Of a DNA stretch of 64,000 nt, positions 20,884 to 32,038 are shown piece by piece. The notes below the pieces were generated by a model. The model was given only the letters and a program-made list of their open reading frames with translations, ran no database searches and was not told where the DNA came from. The stretch lies in the NCBI GenBank assembly GCA_010645155.1, contig CM021317.1, positions 13,679,956 to 13,743,955 of the forward strand, read 5' to 3'. The DNA comes from Tigriopus japonicus (taxonomy: Eukaryota; Arthropoda; Copepoda; Harpacticoida; Harpacticidae). How positions within the stretch are numbered: position 1 is the first letter of the stretch; the number at the start of each line of letters is the position of its first letter. The position numbers were made by a program, and so were the translations under genes.

Positions 20884-23800
20884 TTAATACCCTCCTCCAC
20901 CCGAGTAACCATTGGATTGATAGCCATTACTGTAGTAACCACCGGACGAACCACTAGCTCCACTGAACCTGGTATTGCCGCTTGAAAACCCTGGATTTGA
21001 CGCTCCGCTAAAACTTGAACTGGCTCCGTCACTCCCACCAAAGGGCCCAATAGAGCCTCCTGTGCCATCACCAAAACCTAGGAGAGGCCTATCAGAGTTA
21101 GCGGCGCTGCCACCGCTTGACGCTTCATTGACACCAGAAAAGCCGCCATTGGCGCTCGAGAAGCTTGCAGAGGGCCCTGCTGAACCCCCATTGAAGGCAC
21201 CATTTCCACTTGATTGGCCTCCACTGAAACTTCCACCCCCACTTGAATATCCATTGTAACCAGATGGGCTGTAACCCTGATAGTATCCATACTGATATCC
21301 CCGATCTAAGGCCTCTCCTTCAGTTGCTGACCCAATCTTGGCATACCCCATTGCTAGAATAAACCAAAGAAATTGGTACGGTGGGAGTTAAGATTAAGAT
21401 TTTGAGATTTTGTGGTGGACGAACGTTTTGAGGAGTAGCAAACAGTATGTGTCTTTTTCACTTGTTTTATCATTTCTAAAAGTCGGAAGTTATGTAAAAA
21501 AAAATAATTATCATTTCACATACAGGAGTACTCTAGGGAGAAAAGTATATTTCATCATTTTCCAAGTAAAAAAATTTGGTCTTTTTCGGCATGCTTTTCC
21601 ACAAATGATAAAAGATTTGATATTTGTTAAAGGGTGCGAACAAAACGGTCACAATAAAAAGGTCACAGAAAAAGGCCACTTTAATGAAATCACTTTTCAT
21701 TGGACAGGTTTGTGTTCCACCCGAAATATCGTGGAAGCACATGTGTAGATCTTGAACGTAGGGTGCCACGGCGTTCAATTTAGTTGGAGAAGTCATTTTA
21801 GAGTTCCAAAGACATTTGAGACCAGTTTTGAGGTGAAGAGGCAATGCTGCCTGCAAATGTGATCGAGTTCTATTTATTAGGTCAAGGGCCAAAAATTGCT
21901 TTAATGACACTTAAAACGTGCTTAAAAATCATTTTCTTAATTTTTTTTACCCATTCCTAAGGTAGTCTCATGGTTGTCTGTTCCTGAAATAAAATTCAAT
22001 GAGTCTTTGCTCTAATTTGGGTTGACAAAAGTCCGATTGTGTCCTTCGAGAACTGAGTTCGAAATTAGCCTTTAAAATTTGAACGGCAAAACAGATTTCA
22101 CAAATATTTTAAATCATTATCGACCAAAACGTGCCTAACAATTATCCAAAAGAAAGTTTTCACAAAGTTGTTTTTAAGCATGATTTAAGTAACATTACAT
22201 CAATTTTTGGCCCCTGACCTAATTAACAGAACTCGATTTCTCCTTACCTGAAAATTGGTCTCAAATGTCTTTGAAACTCAAAAGTGACTTGTCCAGCTTA
22301 GAGACGCTTTAGTCCAGCTATATAAAACATTATTTGTGCATTATTATTATCTTTATTTTTTCCCACAAATTGTGATGAGGCTTTCACTTTAGCAGAGTTG
22401 GGTCAATTACTTGAAAAATGTAATTAATTACAATTATAATTACTTTATCGAAAATTGTAATTAATTACAATTACTTTGTCGAAAAATGTAATTAATTACA
22501 ATTACTTTGTCGAAAAATGTAGTTAATTACAATTACATCGTCCGAAAATGTAATTGACTTCAATTACAATTACATGTCAATTACCGGACAATTATATGTC
22601 AATTACATGACAATTACATGTCAATTACATGACAATTACATGTCAATTACAATCCTTCCGTCTCTTTTACCCTTTTGCCTTTTCAATACGATGAAAAATA
22701 AACAGATCTGCCATTTTTAAATGGCGATGCACTAACTGGCAACTTATAATGCCTAATAATATATAATAATAATAATGGTTAATATGAAAGAGTGATTTAC
22801 AATAACCAAAAGTTTATGAACGGGCTTAAATATCAAATCTATTATGCCATGAACCACAAGGCATATTTTTCTTTTCCAGAAAATAACACGAACTTTATAC
22901 ACATAGTATATCAAGTATGACGATATTTTGAAACTTTATTTTTCCACCTCATTTGTCTGCCCTTAGTTGTGAAAAGCTCTACCTCCTGACACAAAAATCA
23001 TGGTAAAAAGCTATTTTAGTTTAAAAAGTATTTAAACATCAAAGCTTGGGTGTGTATTGTAACAAAAGCTACCTGTTAGTGGCATCACATTGACCGCAAA
23101 TTGATGACAAAATAATTGTTTTGCAAGTGAAAACTCAAAGTATCAATTGATATTATGGTATCAATTATATATTACAAATTATTATGGTTAATTTGAAGAA
23201 GTAAGAGTTTGAAAAGTATTTGATAATTTGTAATTGAAAATTCGTCAAGTACATGGCCAAAAAAGTAATTAATTACTATTACAATTACTTGGCCCAAAAA
23301 TGTAATTAATTGCATTTACATGTAAAATTACGTAATTGTAATCGCAATTACAATTACTCCCTAACCCTGACCTTTGGCTTTAATCAGTATTTGTATATTC
23401 AAATTTGGATTTATGGTCAAATGATAAAGCCCTGAAAGATTCTTTAAAAGAATAAAAACAAAATTTGGGTTACTAATGCCATCTGTTGAACTTGAAACAG
23501 TGGTACCATAAGAGATTCTCAAAAGACAGCCAAACAAGGAAGCAAATTTGATTCAACAATCGATATGATTGAAACCAACGTGTTTCAATTTCAGTTTCTT
23601 GGATAAGTACATTTTAGTTCTTCAAACATCGTTGTTTAGTTCAAATCAGCGCTAATTTTTTTTTTAACTTATACGATGACGTAAAAGCTTCTTAAGCAAT
23701 TCGAACGACTCATAAGGGCAAACAAGGCATCTATGGCATCAAAAAGGAAGCCGCGCGTACTAATGCGTTCTTATAAGAGCCGAGTGTAAGTGCTTCCCCA

Positions 23801-24494
23801 GACGGCGTAGGTTCGAATCCTGTTGGGGATCGAATCGAAGTAGTCGCGAGAAATCCTTCAATTTACAGGGAATCGCATTCCTTGTAGCGGTAATAAAAAA
23901 TCCGCAATAAAACACAAAAAAATTCAAGTTGTTTTACTAATGGGATGTGCACTAAGGTTGTCTAAGTGACCATTTTAAATCGTACCGTTAGCGGTAAAAC
24001 AAGGTTGTTGGCTGTTCTGAGTTGCTTGGCCTATTTTGGCAAACCCTAGTCATTTCAATTTTTACGTGTATTCAAAGAGTCTAGGCTCATGAAAATGATT
24101 GATATTTCACGCAAGAATACCTTGGATGGATTTCAATCTTGATTGTTGTTTTATGTTTTCTTTCTGAGACGATTTTTTTCTCTGGTATTTTCAACTTTTT
24201 CCAACTTAGTGCTGGTAAATATAAATTTAAAAGATATTTCGTTAAGAATCTTTTAACATGAGATACAAAGCAATTTTTGTCAAACTTCCCAATACTTGTT
24301 TGATGGTTTTGAAGCAAGCTCGTGTGACAATCAGATTTTTTTCCAGAATGGATTTTTTTACTTCTAAATTACGCTCTTAGTAGGTTTACTAGCACTAATC
24401 GCTTGAAATTAGATGTGTGAGAAAGATGAAATAAACTTTAGGGGAAGAACTTACTGGAAATTATCACGATTAAGCACACAGTTTGGAACTTCAT
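20884..24494 (-). CDS. Secreted Gly/Ser/Tyr-rich protein (two exons: 24455-24494, 20884-21353)
   Basis: Exon 1 is 40 nt, starts MKFQTVCLIVIIS, and ends in a GTAAGT donor in phase 1. Exon 2 follows the acceptor TTCTAG and continues TMGYAKIGSATEGEALDRG, then Gly/Ser/Tyr-rich sequence ending YSNGYQSNGYSGGGGY. The predicted product is 169 residues. Exon-1 length, phase and peptide match the gene at 5249-5877 (MKFSVVCLIVIFS), which strongly supports a signal-peptide exon joined across a 3.1-kb intron. The body is less regular than its paralogue: no exact tandem unit, more Ser, Ala and Pro. It is likely secreted; the function is not determined. Repeats and two inverted-repeat transposons fill the intron. 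Confidence 0.83.
21637..21679. repeat. Short GGTCAC-type repeat
   Basis: AACAAAACGGTCACAATAAA followed by AAGGTCACAG is closely related to the inverse of the right end of the array at 29015-29382. Confidence 0.6.
21770..22315. mobile_element. Inverted-repeat element, copy 1 (inside intron of glycine-rich gene 3)
   Basis: The left arm, 21775-21920, contains AGTTCCAAAGACATTTGAGA and GGGCCAAAAATTG. It is the inverse of the right arm, 22175-22310 (CAATTTTTGGCCCC, TCTCAAATGTCTTTGAAACT). The spacer is about 255 bp and noncoding. A second copy lies at 26190-26700. The transposon family is not assigned. Confidence 0.75.
22393..23369. mobile_element. Probable hAT-type non-autonomous element, 977 bp, AATTAC-rich
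   Basis: Ends CAGAGTTGGGTCAATTAC and, inverted, CAGGGTTAGGGAGTAATTG, which fit the hAT CAG terminus. TAATTAATTACAATTAC motifs recur near both ends, and a roughly 30-bp tandem unit fills 22409-22560. The 8-bp flanks CACTTTAG and ACCTTTGG agree only in part. No coding region. It sits in the intron of the gene at 20884-24494. Confidence 0.65.
23755..23925 (+). mobile_element. Second tRNA-derived SINE family
   Basis: A B box GGTTCGAATCC (23810-23820) sits in a tRNA-like head. A tail follows: TTTACAGGGAATCGCATTCC, then TTGTAGCGGTAATAAAAAATC. The same tail occurs at 31352-31400. The A box is weak and the head does not form a proper tRNA, so I prefer a SINE to a tRNA gene. Confidence 0.65.
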
Positions 24495-24538
24495 GGTGGG
24501 AATTCAATTGAAATCTGGCACCAGTTTGTAGCGCTCAT

Positions 24539-24607
24539 CTTTTATATGTAAGGCCTCGTTTCTCACAGATGGTCCTTATGGCACGTCTAAAAGTTTGGCC
24601 TTTTCAG
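24539..24607 (-). promoter_or_regulatory. Promoter of glycine-rich gene 3: conserved block plus TATA box
   Basis: On the minus strand TATAAAAG lies 45-52 bases before the ATG. Upstream are ACCATCTGTGAGAAA, AGACGTGCCA and CTGAAAAGGCCAAACTTTT, the same order and close to the same spacing as at 5137-5203 on the plus strand. Confidence 0.75.
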
Positions 24608-25619
24608 TACAAACGCAAACATTTCGTCAATTGTCATAAGCATCCGATGATTTCGTCATTATATATCCTTCCAAATGTCAAAATACATAAAAATGCTTTC
24701 GCAAACTAAACAATCCCGCCAATAAAAGAATATTGCAAAATCGTCAGACGCTCTATGACCTTGGATTAAAAAAGGCGAAGAATTCAACATAATTCATATT
24801 TAGGTGCATCCATTTTTTCCCACATCTTGTTGCTAAATTCAAGTTTTTCTTTGCTTTGCAAATTTTACTACCATGATAAATAACATTAGAAAAGGGACAT
24901 AACATAAAAGTTTTGAAGTCCCCCTTGAACCACAAAATCTTAAATCTGAAATTCAACTTATTTTGCGGTCGTAATTTGGGTTGGATGTTGAATTTTTACT
25001 TAGTTCAGTAAAGCTGGGAACAACGACTGAATATCTAAACCTTTTTTTTTCCTTTTGAAAATAAGGTTTAAAGAATAATTCAAAGTTAAAATGTCTTTCT
25101 CTTTTGAATTTATTTTCATGTTTTCCTTTTAGAAATCTATTTAACAATTATTTTAGTTTTGCAACCCTTACTCTGTCACCATTTCAATAATGTATCCTTT
25201 ACTCCATACATTTCAAATTTCTTGAGTGGATCGTTACATTAAACAATGAAAGATAAGGTTAAAGGATTGTATTGTTTCGTCGCTTTTTTCACTTAACTTT
25301 CACCTCCTTTTGTATTTCTCTTTTAGAAGCGTTGTAAAGGATTCAACTTCAACAACAATTTTCTACTTGACCCTGGTCAGTTCTTGCCAACAAAAAAGTG
25401 CCATTCGAAAATACACTCAGTGCACTCAATTTGAGATGAATTGTCTGTTCCTCACCCTCACAGAAACATGAAACCTTACAGAAAGCTAGTCGCTTCTTCA
25501 AATGTAAGGTGATTCACAATGGTATTTTTTGTTCATTGCGTGTTCCCTTGTCCAAGTCCTTGGAAATGTCCAAAACGTTAGTCTACAGTTATTGAACGCA
25601 TCCCAATACCACTTTAATT
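24608..25619. other. Intergenic, nothing recognised
   Basis: A+T-rich; no supported gene. Confidence 0.5.
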
Positions 25620-25918
25620 TGCAGAGACGATTTTAACTTCAAAACATAGTTTGATTTCACTCAATAACTTCAAAAAAAGATGGGTTGTTCTAACCTTTCG
25701 ACCCCCAACACTTAACCAAGGACGAAAATAGCAACACTTGAGTCAAAATCGAGTCAGAGTTTTATCTGTAGTAATGGACTGCAAGTTGGCAGTGCTGCCA
25801 TATAATAAACTAGGAAATTAGTTCTCTTGCCTATTGAGAATCTAGTTTTTTGACCCTAAAAATTACATAAGGACTAAAATGGTAAAACAATGCAAAAATC
25901 AAACTCGAAATACATTAG
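25620..25918. mobile_element. Diverged copy of the hAT MITE at 31719-32030
   Basis: AGCAACACTTGAG, GGCAGTGCTGCCATAT, TTTTTTGACCCTAAAAA and CTCGAAATACATTAG match the order of blocks in 31719-32030. The left terminus is no longer clear. Confidence 0.6.
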
Positions 25919-26189
25919 GAATAAGTGAATTCATAAACAGCTGCATGAAAAACGTCGATGACGTTACGTTCCTTTTTGAAAGACTATTTTGATTAGGGTT
26001 GGGTGATTCGGCAAAGAAAGATGTAAATTTACGCAGAAAAGACATAGCAATATCTGCAAGATAAATATGTAAACTGACATCAATGACATGCACAAAACCA
26101 TAAGAAATACTTAGAAAGTATATGGAAATTTGCAATCGATTGAAACGGCTTTGGAAATCGCATTTTTCGTTTGAAAATCCATCGATCCT

Positions 26190-26700
26190 AACCACTTTGC
26201 TTAATTGGGCTGGTAAAGTCATTTTTAGGTTCCAAAAACATTTAAGATTAGTTTTGAGATATAGAGTCAATGCTGCATATTAAAGTCATGGGCCAAAAAA
26301 TGACGTAATGCCACTTAAAACAACCTTACAAACACCGCTATTTATGAATGTTTTCTTAAACACAATTATTGGGCACCCTTAACTCGGCGATGGTCTAAAA
26401 TATTGGCGAAATCTACCTTAACGTTCAATTTTCTTGGGCGATTATTGAACAACGTTCTCGAAGGACATACTGGAATTTTGAAAAGCTAAATAAGAAAAGC
26501 GGCAAAATTTCAGGTACATACTGTGCTGAGACTGCCTCAGGAATGGGTAAAAGAGAAAAAAGAAAAATATTTTTAAGCATGTTTTAGTGACTCTGTTAAA
26601 CAAAACCCAATTTTGAATGTGGCATTGTCACTTCACCTCAAAACTGATCTCAAAAGTTTTTGGAATTTAAAAATAACTTATCCATCTCAATTAAGCACCG
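26190..26700. mobile_element. Inverted-repeat element, copy 2
   Basis: The left arm (GGTTCCAAAAACATTTAAGA, CATGGGCCAAAAAATG) and right arm (CTCAAAACTGATCTCAAAAG, GGAATTTAAAAATAACTTA) mirror each other and align with 21770-22315. More diverged than copy 1. Confidence 0.65.
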
Positions 26701-28470
26701 TGTTGACTTGCATACATATTACCTCTAAAAGCCTTTAGATTCAGCATGTTTTTTTCAAAATTGAAAAACGTTTTCGATCGCTCTCCTTTTCTTCTTTAAA
26801 ATACAAAAATGAGGTTCAACAATAGATGAATGAACATACATTTTTTTTCTTTTTTGGGAAATACTTAAGAATTAAAACCCGTAATTAGTTGTTGTTGCAT
26901 CATGCATTCACACCTCTTCTATTTTGTGACTTGTCAGGTGCAAAGGCGTGAGACACACTTCCAAATCCGCCCATTGACCAAACAATCGCCTGGTTTTCAG
27001 TCCAAAGATGAAGTAATACAAGTGTTATTGCTTCACGAAACTTTTTTTTCTCTTGTCCGCATTTTGGGCCTGTCTTGAACACTGTTTCTCTTTATTGACA
27101 AGGTGTCAAGACAACTCCTGCATTTGGGTCACCCACAGAAACAAAGTGTTTTCAACCCTTAGCGTGTCTTTTTACTATCGATTTTAGACTTGGTGATTGA
27201 GATGGGAGATTCGTCCATGGGTTAAATTTTTTGAATGTTTACTTGCTGTTGTGGTTGTCAACCAGAATTTCAGAAAGGATTTGCGAGTCCAATCTTAAAC
27301 GGTTCACCTTGAGAAGGCGTGAGTGTGACATTGCAAATTGACACAAGAATACAAATGAACCCTGCGCTTCATATTTCACTGCTTCAAATTCCTTTGGGAC
27401 AGAATCAAGAGTACAATAACAATGAGTTTTTGCCGCCTGTGTTGCACCCTAATTGAAAAGTGTCTTGAGAACATAACTTGAATAAGCAATGTTGGTTAAG
27501 TCGAAAAATTTTGGGTATTCTTGCCAGCTTGGCCTTGAAATTAAAACTGATTTGTTGAAAATTGACTTTGTTGAATTTTCTGGACGACGAGAGGAGCGTA
27601 AGCAATTAGTATATGTTTTGGCAAAAAGGTTTAAGTTGAGGATAGTTGCAAAATCAGGAGACCTTTCCTCTGTTTTGGCTCCATCTAGTGGCGAATTTTG
27701 AAGATTTGATTGAAAGTCTCGATTTATTTACAATAGAAATGAATTTCGAGTAACGGATTAATGTTTTTTCAAAGAATTTGGGCATGCTTCTTGGGTCTTT
27801 CATAGTTTTAGTACTAACAATCAAAGAGTGGTTTTCAAGCTGAAACGTCTTAATTTGACGTGAGATTTTCGGCGATGAAAAAAATCAGCAAAAATTACCA
27901 AAAGTGGAGAAAACTTTTAGATAAGAAAAATATGTTTGATTTGGGGTTAGTTGTTGTTATTTATCGTTGTTTAAGTGTGATGAAAACAAATCACGCTTAT
28001 TTAAGCCCACTACGAGACATCACTTTCATGGAGTGAAAAAGCTTGCCTTACTACAATAGTGCAATCAATATTTGTGTTCGGACAAAGAAAAGTATTTTCC
28101 CTAAAAGCTCAAGCACTTTTGAAATATCGATGGAAGGGCTAAAATAATCAACCGGCCGTGTTAGGGAAGACTTCAAGAAGTATATAACTCTTTTTTCATG
28201 GTACAACATGAATACAACGACTATTCCATGAGAAAAGACTCTCTCATTTAAAAAATGAACAAAAAAGAAAAAAAATTATAGCTAACCTTTTAAGCTAACA
28301 TTTTAAGTGCATATATTCTCAGCGGAGGAAGATCAAACCAATTTAAGGATAAAACAGAGTGTAACGTCACTTTTGCCAAACTTTACCTATAACGCAACCT
28401 TTCCTCAAAATTCCATAACTTAAATCTTATTTCATTTTTGAACTTTCACTACACACAAGTGCAAAACATA
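26701..28470. other. Intergenic, nothing recognised
   Basis: No supported coding region or repeat boundaries. Confidence 0.5.
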
Positions 28471-28631
28471 GAGTGAAATCTCGATTTAACGATTTTGTCC
28501 ATCACCCCAAAATATATCGTTAAATCGAGTCGCTGTCGTATGAGTCGTAGTAAAACGTCGGTAACCCCAAAAATTATCGTTAAATCGAGATTTAACGTTA
28601 AATCGGAGACCGTTAAATCGAGATTTCCTTG
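28471..28631. mobile_element. Mariner/pogo-type MITE, 161 bp, TA flanks
   Basis: The left end GAGTGAAATCTCGATTTAACG is inverted in the right end CGTTAAATCGAGATTTCCTTG, and TA is present on both sides. CGTTAAATCGAG motifs recur internally. Typical of small elements mobilised by pogo/Tigger-like transposases. Confidence 0.7.
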
Positions 28632-29014
28632 TACGTGAAAAAAGGACAGTGGCTGCCTTTGCCATTGATGTTTTGTAGTTGTTATATGTCACCAGCGATG
28701 GACCGAGACGTTTTAAGCCGAAACTCTTCGGTTACGCTTACCAAAATGCCAAGAGACTGCAGCAGAGAATGCAGTTTTGCAAATCTGGTCCAAAAACTTT
28801 TGAGACATATTTTTCCCGTTTTTTGATTTTGTAACTATGCGACTCTCCAACTTCACTAACTTCAACAACAAACAAGAGTAGTTATTTTACTGTCTTGTTA
28901 TGTAAATAGTCCCACCATTTGTTTAAACCTTTGACATGATCTTTAGCCATAATAACCAACGAAATTTAAAAGTGAAGGTTGCATGTACGTCTATAACTTT
29001 GTACCCAGTAGGTT

Positions 29015-29382
29015 TGGGGGCACGGGATAAATAAGTCTCACGTTAAAAAGATTATGGTAAATAGGTCACGGTAAAAAGGTCACGAGTTAGAAAGGTCACA
29101 AGGTAGAAAGGTCGCGGTAAAAAGGTCACAAGGTAGAAAGGTCACGGTAAAAAGGTCACAAGGTAGAAAAGTCACGGTAAAAAGCCACCGGAAAAAGGTC
29201 ACACACCCACGCAGCTCAGGAGATAGCCAGGAGAGTGAACCCCAGGAACCCTGGAATCTTCCTTGGTTGAAGATTATCCCTTTGGCCCCAAGTGACCTAT
29301 TTACCCCGTGACCTTTTTTCCTCGTGACCTTTTTACTGTGACCTATTTACTTGTGACCGTTTTGTTTGTGAACTTTATTTCT
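29015..29382. repeat. GGTCAC minisatellite with inverted outer arms
   Basis: A 30-bp unit (GGTCACGGTAAAAA plus GGTCACAAGGTAGAAA) repeats at 29060-29200. The right part, 29290-29380, carries inverse units (GTGACCTTTTTAC, GTGACCTATTTAC), so the whole is an inverted structure around a 90-bp unique centre. It abuts the truncated Tc1 element. Confidence 0.75.
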
Positions 29383-29392
29383 ACAATCGGCC

Positions 29393-30307
29393 GTGTCAGC
29401 CAGACTTGAGAGGAAGATTGTCAGAGAGGTCACAAATAATCCTCGAACAACGGTCAAGGACATCTGGAACAGTCTCAGTGAAAATGGATTGTCCATCTCG
29501 AGGTTTACTGTTGCTCGCTCACTTCACAAAGCAGGATTGAAGTCTTGTCGCCCACGGAAGACTCCCTTGCTCAAGGATAGACATTTGAAGGCTCGCTTGG
29601 AATTTGCCAAGAAGTACCTTGACAAGACCAGTGACTTTTGGTCTAGGATTCTTTGGTCAGATGAGACAAAGGTTGAGCTTTTTGGTCACAACGATGTTCA
29701 AAGGATTTGGCGACGTAAAGGAGAAGCGTTTCATCCAAAAAACACCATCCCTACGGTCAAGCACGGTGGAGGCTCGATCATGTTATGGGGCTCCTTTTCC
29801 GCCAAAGGCACCGGTAACCTCGTGAGAATTCATGGGACAATGAAAAAAGAAGACTATCGGGATATCTTGGCTGAGAATCTCCAGAGTTCAGCGCGGAAAC
29901 TTCGGCTTGGTCGACAGTTCGTCTTCCAGCACGACAACGACCCTAAGCACAACAGCATTTTGGTCAAGAAATGGTTGAAGGACAATCGGATTAAGGTCTT
30001 GGACTGGCCCTCCATGAATCCGGACCTTAATCCAATTGAAAACCTTTGGAGAGAATTAAAAGTCCGTATCCGTGCAAGACGTCCAAAGACAATTGACGAA
30101 CTGGAGCAAATCTGTTATGAAGAATGGGCTAACATTCCTTCAAATGTATGTAAAAATCTTGTAAATGATTATAAAAAACGTCTCTTAAGTGTAATTCAGC
30201 AAAAAGGGGCATTCAATAAACTATTGACAAAATGTTATGAATACTTTTGCTCTTGGTCTAAAACATGTTCTGAGCAGTTTTTTAACCAAAATCTTGTAAA
30301 TTTTTAA
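29393..30307 (+). pseudogene. Tc1 transposase, N-terminus missing, otherwise open
   Basis: A 304-codon frame begins inside the protein at [19 protein letters not shown], part of the second helix-turn-helix region. It continues through the DD34E catalytic core: [13 protein letters not shown] (first Asp), [12 protein letters not shown] (second Asp) and [16 protein letters not shown] (Glu). It ends at 30307. Compared with the copy at 54884-55972, about the first 65 residues (first DNA-binding domain) and the left terminal repeat are absent. The remaining frame has no stops, so loss of the 5' end appears recent. Without the DNA-binding domain it should be unable to transpose. Confidence 0.9.
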
Positions 30308-30446
30308 AAAGAAAATTATCATAGCTTTTAAATGATAAAAGAATAACTAAGGAGCAAAATGGTTCTTAAATGTATTTTTCAAAAATCGAGTATCATTTAA
30401 AAATCAATAAAATTTTCGAGGTTACGAATACTTTTGCTCCTGACTG
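29394..30446 (+). mobile_element. Tc1 transposon copy 1, 5'-truncated
   Basis: Homology with copy 2 starts at about 29394 (TGTCAGCCAGAC). The 3' terminal repeat GTTACGAATACTTTTGCTCC ends ..TGACTG at 30446, followed by TA. The left half is replaced by the GGTCAC repeat. Confidence 0.88.
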
Positions 30447-30599
30447 TACCTCGTGCACAGGGTGCGTCTCTTGAATCAAAGCAGGAAAAGAAAACAAAAA
30501 CATCAAAGGACGGCTTTCTAGCAAAAAAGTACTTAATATTTTGTTTTTATTACATATTATTATATAATTCTCTGCCTGATCTTTTTAGACAAGAAGTTT

Positions 30600-30840
30600 T
30601 TATACAATTACCATATCAACTACTGATGGAGCGAAAGGGCTAACACAATAACCAAAACCGAAAGTTTCGACCGAAAGAGGGCTGAACCAAAACCTGAACC
30701 AAAAGCAGCTGACTACAAAATTACATAAATGCAAAATTCACTTCAAAAATTTTAATTGGCTCATGTGTTTGATGTTCGGTAATCGCAAATTTGAGAAATC
30801 GGAAACTTAAGCTTCAGAGATTTTTGGACCAAAAAATCTT
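30600..30840. repeat. Dispersed repeat, copy 1 (copy 2 at 45680-45920)
   Basis: AAAGTTTCGACCGAAAGAGG and AACCAAAAGCAGCTGACTAC correspond to AAAGTTTCAGTCAAAAGAGG and the identical AACCAAAAGCAGCTGACTAC near 45703-45765. No coding content. Confidence 0.6.
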
Positions 30841-31025
30841 CAAATGTTAAATTCGACAAAATCGAGTCTAGTTCGATCAATGAAGTCCTCCTCGCTTCTT
30901 TATCAGGCTCCTTCATTGTTTATTTGTTGCCCATTAGTCTTCGTCGGGAATATGTAGGAGCTGATCCTCTAATAGCATTTAAGGCAGGGCTGGATAAATT
31001 TTTGAATACAATTCAAAGTCAACCA

Positions 31026-31252
31026 ACGGGAGGAGACGTGGTGTCGTGTTTAGCGTACTTTCCCATAGTGAGAGAGGCCCAAGTTTGATTCTCTTCCCCG
31101 ACCTTTCTCAAGGAAACTTTTGGACGTCAATCCACACCCACAGAAGGAGAACCATTCTGATACCGGAGTTGAAATTGCCTATCGGAAAAACTTTGGGCGA
31201 TGTGATGGTTGGCCGGACGAGGCTCTGATCGTAGCACAACAAATCCAAAAAA
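31026..31252 (+). mobile_element. tRNA-derived SINE, copy B
   Basis: Matches 6098-6337 throughout: GGGAGGAGACGTGGTGTCGT, CCATAGTGAGAGAGG, CACACCCACAGAAGGAGA, ATTCTGATACCGGA, then an A run. The B box is mutated (AGTTTGATTC), so this copy is older or inactive. Confidence 0.8.
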
Positions 31253-31351
31253 AATCAAGGGTTATACAGATCAGCCAACAGTAACTCGTTGGTAGACAAA
31301 CTTTCGTACAAATGCTAATTGTTTAAATTATTATTTTATGACTTAATTGTT

Positions 31352-31400
31352 TACAGGAATTGCATTCCTTGTAGCTGGAGTAAAAAAATCTGTAGCCAAC
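31352..31400 (+). repeat. SINE tail fragment
   Basis: TTTACAGGAATTGCATTCCT followed by TGTAGCTGGAGTAAAAAAATC matches the tail of the SINE at 23755-23925. Confidence 0.6.
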
Positions 31401-31718
31401 AATATGATTACCTTTCTAAAATTTGCATATTTGTAAATCTTGAGCTTCGTTTTCTGTCAACACTTTTTTTTGAAGATATTTTGCAAATGTGGTTGTCAAT
31501 ATCAAATGCTGCCAAATAATCCAAATAAAACACAATAATGAGAATAAAGAAAGAATAATTGACAGCCTTTTTGGTCATAAATCAAAGTCAAACTGGCTTG
31601 GCTTTCGGTTATTACCATCAGATGGTGCTGAATGATTGGTATTTAATCTGTTCAATGAAACATAACTTACCTCCTGAACAACACTCATCCTGATGGGAGA
31701 CTTGAACGTTGTGGACAG

Positions 31719-32030
31719 TAGTGATGTGTTTCGAACCAGGAGAGGAGTGCTGCCAGTTTTGACTCGGAAGTTTATTGGTGTTAATAAGGGCAGGTTGTAT
31801 TGAACTTTTTGAAAAGACCTAAACAAGGACCAATTTGGCAACACTCGAACTAGTTCGATTTCGAGTTCCATCGATAGTTATGAAAATGAATTTCGAGTTT
31901 GCAGTGCTGCCATATTTTATGGCAAATAAGGTCTATTGCCTATTGAAAAGCTTAGTTGCGGTCAGCGTTTTGACCCTAAAAACCAAAATGGCAAAACTCT
32001 GGCAAAAATTCAACTCGAAACACATCAGTA
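31719..32030. mobile_element. hAT-type MITE, 312 bp, perfect 8-bp target duplication
   Basis: Left end TAGTGATGTGTTTCGAACC and, inverted, right end TACTGATGTGTTTCGAGTT; GTGGACAG flanks both sides (31711-31718 and 32031-32038). No coding content. Fragments of the family occur at 9267-9322 and 25620-25918. Confidence 0.9.
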
Positions 32031-32038
32031 GTGGACAG

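Noticed and set aside
20975..21259. Proline/leucine-rich plus ORF opposite glycine-rich gene 3
   Set aside because: Complement shadow of Gly/Ser codons in the real gene.
23790..23830. tRNA gene call from GGTTCGAATCC
   Set aside because: No complete cloverleaf could be drawn and a SINE tail follows.
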